A DNA stretch of 6,344 nucleotides, taken from assembly GCA_030829765.1 (NCBI GenBank), contig JAUROO010000145.1, positions 1 through 6,344 of the forward strand. Direction: 5' to 3'. Every line of letters begins with the position of its first letter. Positions within the stretch are counted from its first letter, which is position 1. The position numbers and the translations under genes were made by a program. Below are positions 1-4,130 of the stretch, piece after piece. Source of the DNA: Miltoncostaeales bacterium. Its GTDB lineage: Bacteria; Actinomycetota; Thermoleophilia; Miltoncostaeales; Miltoncostaeaceae. Below the pieces are notes generated by a model. The model was not told the origin of the DNA, did not search any database, and saw only the letters and a program-made list of their open reading frames with translations.

Positions 1-1
1 C

Positions 2-955
2 CTCGCCATCGCCCTTGCCGTCGCTGCAGGCTCCTTCGCCCTTGCGGGGTGTGGTTCAGACGGTCCGTCCGGCACCGGCTCGGGCACCGCCGCCGCTGAC
101 CGCCCGGTGATCGTCGCCACCACCCCGATGCTCGGGGCACTCGTGCGCGATGCGGTGGGGGGTGCCGCGGAGGTGGAGGTGGTGATGCCGAACGGCAGTG
201 ATCCGCACGAGTGGCGCCCGTCGGCCCGTGATGTCGCGCGACTTCAGTCCGCTGACCTGATCGTGGAGAACGGCCTGGATCTCGAGGAGGGCCTGCAGGA
301 GCCCATCGCCCGTGCCCGCGAGGACGGAGTGGCCGTCTTCACCGCGACCGATCACGTGGACGTGAGAGAGGTCGAAGACGGGGATGACCATGCGGAGGGG
401 GACGACCATGCGGAAGACGAGGAGCATGGGCATGGCGCCGGGGATCCCCACTTCTGGACCGATCCCTCGCAGGCGGCTTCGGTGGTGGCGGCCCTGCCCG
501 CGGCCGTCCGCTCGGCAACCGGGGCCGACATCTCCGGGCCGGCAGGTGAGTCCGCCAAGGCGCTCCGGGGGCTCGACGCCGATATCGCCTCCCGCATGTC
601 CGCCATCCCCGAGGCGGATCGCGTGCTGGTGACCGGGCATGAGTCGCTGGGCTACCTGGCCGATCGGTACGGCCTGGACGTGGTGGGCACGGTGACCCCC
701 TCGCTGTCGTCGCAGGGGCAGGTGTCCGCCGCGCATCTCGCGGACCTCGAGGCGGCGATGGAGAAGGCCGGCGTGCGGGTGCTCTTCACCGAGTCCGGCG
801 TGTCCGATGCCCTGGCGCAGGCAATCCGGGACGAGACCGGGGCCACCGTGGTGGAACTGGGCATCGAGACGGTGCCAGCCGACGGCTCGTACACGACCTA
901 CATCCAGGACCTCTCCGGTCGCATATCCTCCGCGCTCACCGACGCCGGGGGCTGA
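2..955 (+). CDS. znuA: Zinc ABC transporter substrate-binding lipoprotein (ZnuA-like), 5' partial
   Basis: Cluster A-I metal-binding protein that captures zinc outside the membrane and hands it to the ZnuB permease. The frame is open to the window edge; 317 residues are visible and only a few N-terminal codons are missing. It opens with a hydrophobic signal peptide ending in the lipobox LAGC (lipidated Cys at residue 17 of the visible part, bases 50-52), followed by a Gly/Ser/Thr linker. Candidate zinc ligands are His69 (SDPHEW), His150 (DPHFW), His213 (VTGHES) and probably Glu285 (VVELG), which sits 12 residues before a conserved-looking Tyr where related proteins carry Asp or Glu. Three histidines favour zinc over manganese, from family knowledge. 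Residues 117-147 form a His- and acid-rich loop typical of zinc-type members. A GTG at 107 is internal and would remove the signal peptide. The TGA lies 4 bp before znuB. The family is certain; zinc specificity is inferred. Confidence 0.93.
   Translation, partial: LAIALAVAAGSFALAGCGSDGPSGTGSGTAAADRPVIVATTPMLGALVRDAVGGAAEVEVVMPNGSDPHEWRPSARDVARLQSADLIVENGLDLEEGLQEPIARAREDGVAVFTATDHVDVREVEDGDDHAEGDDHAEDEEHGHGAGDPHFWTDPSQAASVVAALPAAVRSATGADISGPAGESAKALRGLDADIASRMSAIPEADRVLVTGHESLGYLADRYGLDVVGTVTPSLSSQGQVSAAHLADLEAAMEKAGVRVLFTESGVSDALAQAIRDETGATVVELGIETVPADGSYTTYIQDLSGRISSALTDAGG
350..442 (+). other. His/Asp/Glu-rich metal-binding loop of ZnuA
   Basis: This segment encodes visible residues 117-147 of the substrate-binding protein. 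It has 5 His and 14 acidic residues, just before the DPHFW ligand motif. In zinc-specific cluster A-I proteins such a flexible loop is known to collect zinc or sense its level. Here it is more acidic than histidine-rich. Confidence 0.8.
383..414 (+). repeat. Short tandem repeat in the ZnuA loop (18-bp period)
   Basis: A 14-base unit at 383-396 (GATGACCATGCGGA) recurs at 401-414 with one change (T to C), an 18-bp period. It encodes two copies of DDHAE plus one residue, so the metal loop appears to have grown by in-frame duplication. Confidence 0.75.
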
Positions 956-959
956 GCGC

Positions 960-1802
960 GTGCACATCCTGTGGGACCCCTTCGTGCAGAGCGCGTTCAT
1001 GCAGCGGGCCCTCGTGGCGGCAATCCTCGTGGCGATCGCCACCGGGGTCGTGGGCACCCTCATGGTTCTCCGGGGCATGGCCTTCCTGGGGGATGCCCTC
1101 GCGCACGGAGTGCTGCCCGGTATCGCGGTGGCGCTGATCATCGGGCTGCCGTCGGTGCTGGGGGCGCTCGTCGGCGCCGCGGCGATGATGGGTGGGGTGG
1201 CTGTCGTCACCCGCCGCACCCGGCTCTCGAGCGATGTGGCCATCGGCCTGCTGTTCGTCGGGATGCTGTCGCTGGGAGTCGTGATCATCTCGCGCTCATC
1301 CGACTTCGCGGGCAGCCTCACGGACATCCTGTTTGGTGAGGTGCTGGGCGTCTCGTGGACCGCAATCGCCTGGCAGGCAGGGGTCGCCGTGCTGGTGGTG
1401 GGGCTTGCCTGGTTGCTCAGGCGCCCGTTCCTGCTCATGGCCATGGATCCGGAACAGGCCCGGGTGGCCGGCTACCGCGTGGGCCTGCTGGAGGCGGTGA
1501 TGCTGGGCATGATCGCCCTCACGGTGGTGGCGTCGTTCGTGGTGGTGGGGGCGCTGCTGGTGTTCGGCATGCTGCTCGCGCCCGCGGGCGCGGCGGCGCT
1601 GCTCACGCGGCGCCTCAGCACGATGATGGCCCTCGCGGCGGCGATCGGCATCCTCAGCGCGTACGTCGGCTTGCTGCTGTCGTGGTACCTCGACCTGGCC
1701 GCGGGCGCCACCGTGGTGCTCACGGCGGTGGCCATCTTCTTCGTGGTGGCCGTGGTCCAGTCGCTGGTGCCCGCCCGTCGCCCGCACCCGGAGCACGCGT
1801 GA
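960..1802 (+). CDS. znuB: Zinc ABC transporter permease (ZnuB-like, ABC-3 family)
   Basis: Integral membrane subunit that forms the zinc channel and docks onto ZnuC. The protein has 280 residues, a normal length, and is almost entirely hydrophobic segments consistent with 7-9 helices. ABC-3 family motifs are clear: GDALAHGVLPG at about residues 43-53 after the first helix, a DPEQARVAG segment (coupling-helix region), a VVGALLVFGMLLAPAGAA stretch, and a late LSWYLDLAAGATVVL stretch. The chosen start is GTG at 960, 4 bp after the znuA stop, with a weak GGGGG tract (947-951) 8 nt upstream. The frame is open further upstream to about 807, but that part lies inside znuA and is not permease-like. 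The last codon overlaps the znuC start in GTGA. The C-terminus ends HPEHA, a small extra His cluster. Zinc rather than manganese is inferred from the partners. Confidence 0.94.
   Translation: MHILWDPFVQSAFMQRALVAAILVAIATGVVGTLMVLRGMAFLGDALAHGVLPGIAVALIIGLPSVLGALVGAAAMMGGVAVVTRRTRLSSDVAIGLLFVGMLSLGVVIISRSSDFAGSLTDILFGEVLGVSWTAIAWQAGVAVLVVGLAWLLRRPFLLMAMDPEQARVAGYRVGLLEAVMLGMIALTVVASFVVVGALLVFGMLLAPAGAAALLTRRLSTMMALAAAIGILSAYVGLLLSWYLDLAAGATVVLTAVAIFFVVAVVQSLVPARRPHPEHA
1790..1793 (+). promoter_or_regulatory. Ribosome binding site for znuC
   Basis: GGAG lies inside the last codons of znuB, 5 nt before the GTG at 1799. This supports the GTGA overlap start of znuC and translational coupling to znuB. 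Confidence 0.6.
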
Positions 1803-2644
1803 CCCCCGCCGTCGAGTGCCGTGACCTGGCCGTGGGGTACAACGGCCATGCGGTGGTCGGGGGCATCAACCTGTCCCTCGCGTCGGGGCGCTGGCTCGCG
1901 GTCATCGGCACCAACGGCTCGGGCAAGAGCACGCTGCTTCGCACCATCGCCGGACTCATCCCCGCGGTGGCGGGCACGCTGCAGGTGCAGGGGCGCGACC
2001 CGGGCGCGCGTGGCGTGGGCGTGTCGTACCTGTCCCAGTCGCACGAGCAGGGGTTTCTGCTGCCCATCCGCGCGCGCGACGTGGTGCGGATGGGCCGCTG
2101 GCCCGCGCGCGGGCTGACCGGCCGCCTGCGGGCAGATGACGATGCCCTGGTGGACGACGCCATGGACGCCATGGGCATCCGCGCTCTGGCCGACATGCCA
2201 CTGGGCACGCTGTCCGGCGGCCAGTGCCAGCGCGTGCACCTGGCGCAGGCCGTGTGCCGGGATGCCGGGCTGCTGCTGCTGGATGAGCCCACCGCCGGGC
2301 TGGATGCCGCCAGCCGCGAGCGGTACCTGGCCCTCATGGATGCCCAGCGCGCCCGCGGCGCCGCCATCGTCACGGCCACGCATGACGTGCGGGAGGCCCG
2401 CCGCGCGGACCTGGTGCTGATCGTCGCCGAGCGCGTGGTGGCCTGCGGGCCGCCGGATGAGGCGCTCACGCCGTCGTCACTCGCCGATGCCTTCGGCGTG
2501 GTGATCGAGGATGGCGGAGCCACGGTGATTGATCCGCATCACGGCCACGAGCATCATCACGGCCCGGGCGCGCCGCACGTGCATGGGCATGCGCCGGGTC
2601 ACGATCATGGCCCGGGCGGGCATGATCACCCCCATGGGCACTGA
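1799..2644 (+). CDS. znuC: Zinc ABC transporter ATPase (ZnuC-like) with His-rich C-terminal tail
   Basis: Cytoplasmic ATPase that powers zinc import through ZnuB. The protein has 281 residues. Walker A is GTNGSGKST (residues 37-45), the Q-loop Gln is residue 80, the signature is LSGGQ (138-142), Walker B is LLLLDEP (158-164), the D-loop is around Leu168-Asp169 and the switch His is 195, so the ATPase looks intact. The start is GTG at 1799, overlapping the znuB stop by 4 bp, with GGAG 5 nt upstream; the frame is open far upstream but that part is a shadow of znuB. Residues 245-281 are a tail of 15 His in 37 residues, mixed with Gly, Pro and Asp. Typical ZnuC proteins are about 250 residues; E. 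coli ZnuC also has a shorter His-containing C-terminal end. The tail probably binds zinc in the cytoplasm, by storage or feedback on transport, which is inference. Family assignment is firm. Confidence 0.95.
   Translation: MTPAVECRDLAVGYNGHAVVGGINLSLASGRWLAVIGTNGSGKSTLLRTIAGLIPAVAGTLQVQGRDPGARGVGVSYLSQSHEQGFLLPIRARDVVRMGRWPARGLTGRLRADDDALVDDAMDAMGIRALADMPLGTLSGGQCQRVHLAQAVCRDAGLLLLDEPTAGLDAASRERYLALMDAQRARGAAIVTATHDVREARRADLVLIVAERVVACGPPDEALTPSSLADAFGVVIEDGGATVIDPHHGHEHHHGPGAPHVHGHAPGHDHGPGGHDHPHGH
2531..2641 (+). other. Histidine-rich tail of ZnuC
   Basis: This segment encodes the last 37 residues of the ATPase, including HGHEHHHGPG, HVHGHAPGHDHGPG and HDHPHGH. The GPG spacers and HxH units suggest growth by repeat expansion. 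It lies beyond the ATPase fold and overlaps the start region of the next gene. Confidence 0.85.
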
Positions 2645-3626
2645 CGCGACTGCCCCGCCGGCGGCCCGCTCCCGACTGCACAGGGTGGGGCTCATCGTCG
2701 CCACCCTCCTGCTGGCGGTGGTGCTGCCTGCGGTGATCGCGGGGGTGCTGGCAGGATCCGCGGCCGTCACCGCCACGCTGCTCGGCACCGGCGGCGCGCT
2801 CGGCGGGGCGGCGCGATCCGGGTGGTCGCGGGCGCTGCGCGTGGTTCCGCTGGTGATGGTTGCCACCGCCATCGCCTCGTGGTCCGGCATCGGCTGGACC
2901 TGGGTGGCGGTGCTCGGCGTGATGGGCGCGATCGCAGGCGCGGGGTATGCGGCGGGGTACCTGCCCGCGGTGCTCTACGGCGCGCTGGCACCCGAGGTCG
3001 TGCCGCAGGCCGGGTCGCTGCGCGATGCGATTCTCGTCGCATTGTTCGCAGGGGCCGGTGGCGCGATCGGCGTGCTGCTGGGCCGGCGCCTCGGGGCTCC
3101 CCCCGCGACGCCGGCACCCCGGGTGCCCCGACGCCCTGACGTGCATGTGGTGGCGGGGGCGTCCAGCGCCATCGGCCTGGGTGGTGCGGCGGCCCTGGCC
3201 GTGGCCACGGGCATCCCGCACGGCTACTGGATTCCGTTGACGGTATCGGTGGTGGCCCCCGGGCTCGCGCTGGGTGACACCCGGCACGGTCGGCAGCGTC
3301 TGGTCGGCAACATCGGCGGGCTGGCCCTCACGATCCCGCTCTCACTGGTGCCGATGCCGTCGTGGGGCTTCTATGCGGCCTCGTTCGCGCTGTTCACGGC
3401 GGCCTTCTCGGTGATGTCGCGCAACTACGGCTGGTACGCGCTGCTCGAATCCGCTGCCGTGGTGTTCATGGTGTCCGGGGGGCAGCAGGTGGCGGAGGTC
3501 GGCGAGGTCCGCGCGGGCGCCACGGTGATCGGGTTCGTCCTGGTGGCCATCACCGCTGGCGGGGCCGCGTGGCTGCTGCGGCGCATGCCCCGGGTCACCT
3601 CACCAGCGGTGTCCGCGGGCTCCTAG
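2634..3626 (+). CDS. FUSC-like multi-pass membrane protein
   Basis: The protein has 330 residues from the ATG at 2634. A short polar N-terminus with several Arg is followed by about 4-5 hydrophobic segments, a Pro/Arg-rich cytoplasmic-looking linker (around residues 158-172, RVPRRPD), then a second membrane half. Near residues 196-225 the pattern HGYWIPLT, then PGLALGDTRHGRQRLVGN, resembles the FUSC_2 (fusaric acid resistance/aromatic acid exporter-like) domain, in which a Trp-containing helix is followed by an R-x-QR-x-x-G element. Proteins of this family are thought to export aromatic or other small compounds; the substrate here is unknown. The start is uncertain: ATG 2634 overlaps znuC by 11 bp, ATG 2622 would overlap by 23 bp, and ATGs further up read through the His-tail codons. 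A GGGCGGG tract (2614-2620) is 13 nt before 2634. Placement makes it a likely fourth cistron of the znu operon. It shares a CTAG stop overlap with zur. Confidence 0.8.
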   Translation: MGTDATAPPAARSRLHRVGLIVATLLLAVVLPAVIAGVLAGSAAVTATLLGTGGALGGAARSGWSRALRVVPLVMVATAIASWSGIGWTWVAVLGVMGAIAGAGYAAGYLPAVLYGALAPEVVPQAGSLRDAILVALFAGAGGAIGVLLGRRLGAPPATPAPRVPRRPDVHVVAGASSAIGLGGAAALAVATGIPHGYWIPLTVSVVAPGLALGDTRHGRQRLVGNIGGLALTIPLSLVPMPSWGFYAASFALFTAAFSVMSRNYGWYALLESAAVVFMVSGGQQVAEVGEVRAGATVIGFVLVAITAGGAAWLLRRMPRVTSPAVSAGS

Positions 3627-4078
3627 CGGCGCGCGCAGCGCGCGCACCGCCCGTGCAGGGTGATGTCGTGCGCCTCCACGTCGAACCGCAGGCGCTCCGC
3701 CATCGCGTGGAGGGCATCCTCGATGCCGGTGTCCGCGATGGGTGTGACCGTGCCGCACTCACGGCACACGGCGTGGTGGTGGTGCTCGCCACCGGGGTAT
3801 GCGGGCTCGTACTTGGCCACCTGGTCGCCCAGGTCCACGCGGTGCACCAGGTGGAGTTCGGTGAGGGTGTCGAGCGCCCGGTACACGCTGGCAATGCCCG
3901 GAGTCGCGCCCGGCGCATCGTTCAGCGCATCCCGCACCTCCTGCGCGCTCAGGCAGCAGTCCTGCCGGGCCAGCAGATCCACCACGGCCTTGCGGGCGCC
4001 GCCTGCGCGCAGTCCGGCCGCCGCGATGGCGGCATCGGCGTGGCGCACCCATTCCGTGCGTTCGTGGTCGGTGGTCAC
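3623..4078 (-). CDS. zur: Fur-family zinc uptake regulator (Zur)
   Basis: Dimeric metal-responsive repressor; zinc-loaded Zur blocks znu-type promoters. The protein has 151 residues, normal length. An N-terminal winged helix (about residues 10-82) contains the recognition-helix region TPGIASVYRALDTLTELHLV (59-78). The hinge and metal region has HHHH (99-102), then the structural zinc pairs Cys105-x2-Cys108 and Cys145-x2-Cys148, close to the C-terminal end (ARR). The start is GTG at 4078; no ATG or TTG lies in frame between it and the start of similarity, and the longer open frame to 4261 is antisense to uvrA. No strong Shine-Dalgarno is visible, so the message may be leaderless. It is convergent to the znu operon, sharing stop codons in CTAG, and divergent from uvrA. 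Zur rather than Fur is inferred from the znu neighbours; a manganese or iron regulator is possible but less likely. Confidence 0.9.
   Translation of the reverse strand: MTTDHERTEWVRHADAAIAAAGLRAGGARKAVVDLLARQDCCLSAQEVRDALNDAPGATPGIASVYRALDTLTELHLVHRVDLGDQVAKYEPAYPGGEHHHHAVCRECGTVTPIADTGIEDALHAMAERLRFDVEAHDITLHGRCARCARR
3626..3650. terminator. GC-rich hairpin at the znu/zur convergent junction, possible terminator
   Basis: Arms GCGG (3626-3629) plus GCGCGC (3631-3636) pair with GCGCGC (3640-3645) plus CCGC (3647-3650), with one C-A mismatch and a 3-nt AGC loop. It begins at the last base of the membrane-gene stop codon. There is no T tract after it on the + strand, so it is not a classical intrinsic terminator. 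It also encodes the second CxxC and C-terminus of Zur. Confidence 0.4.
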
Positions 4079-4091
4079 GCCCGCATGTTCG
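4078..4091. promoter_or_regulatory. Degenerate LexA (SOS) box-like sequence
   Basis: CGCCCGCATGTTCG matches the Gram-positive/actinobacterial SOS consensus CGAACRNRYGTTCG at 12 of 14 positions; both misses are the AA of the left half. UvrA is a common LexA target, which is family knowledge. The site is 40-53 bp upstream of the uvrA start and touches the zur start codon. The damaged left half makes this tentative. Confidence 0.25.
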
Positions 4092-4130
4092 CAGGCCGGC
4101 GCCGGGGTCGGTGGGGTTACGATTGCCCGA
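4079..4130. promoter_or_regulatory. Divergent zur/uvrA intergenic control region
   Basis: These 52 bp separate two divergent GTG starts and must hold both promoters. Visible elements are a -10-like TACGAT toward uvrA, a weak -10-like GAACAT on the minus strand (4090-4085) six bases before the zur GTG, a degenerate SOS-like box at the zur end, and a 10-bp palindrome CCGGCGCCGG (4096-4105). No convincing -35 or AT-rich Zur-box palindrome is seen. Confidence 0.6.
4118..4123 (+). promoter_or_regulatory. Probable -10 element for leaderless uvrA transcript
   Basis: TACGAT fits the TANNNT -10 pattern. Seven bases separate it from the GTG at 4131, which places the likely transcription start at A4130 or G4131, on the start codon. 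The nearest purine-rich tract (GGTGGGG, 4110-4116) is too far upstream (14 nt) for a good ribosome site, which supports a leaderless message. Confidence 0.5.

Noticed and set aside
56..1444. 462-residue open frame on the minus strand opposite znuA and znuB
   Set aside because: It spans two well-supported genes on the other strand and has the composition of an antisense shadow, with no motif.
1355..1798. Upstream extension of the znuC frame
   Set aside because: The extension is Gly/Arg/Ala-rich shadow of znuB; the GTG at 1799 with GGAG upstream gives a normal ATPase N-terminus.
2529..2633. Long N-terminal extension of the FUSC-like protein
   Set aside because: It is the out-of-frame reading of the znuC His tail, giving an Arg/Thr/Ile/Met-rich stretch unlike a membrane protein start. 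ATG 2622 remains possible; 2634 is preferred.
4085..4090. GAACAT on the minus strand as a firm -10 for zur
   Set aside because: Spacing would suit a leaderless zur message, but only three of six bases match the -10 consensus, so it is mentioned only within the intergenic region.
4096..4105. Perfect 10-bp palindrome CCGGCGCCGG between zur and uvrA as a Zur operator
   Set aside because: Known Zur boxes are longer and more AT-rich, and a GC-only palindrome of this length is expected often in this composition.
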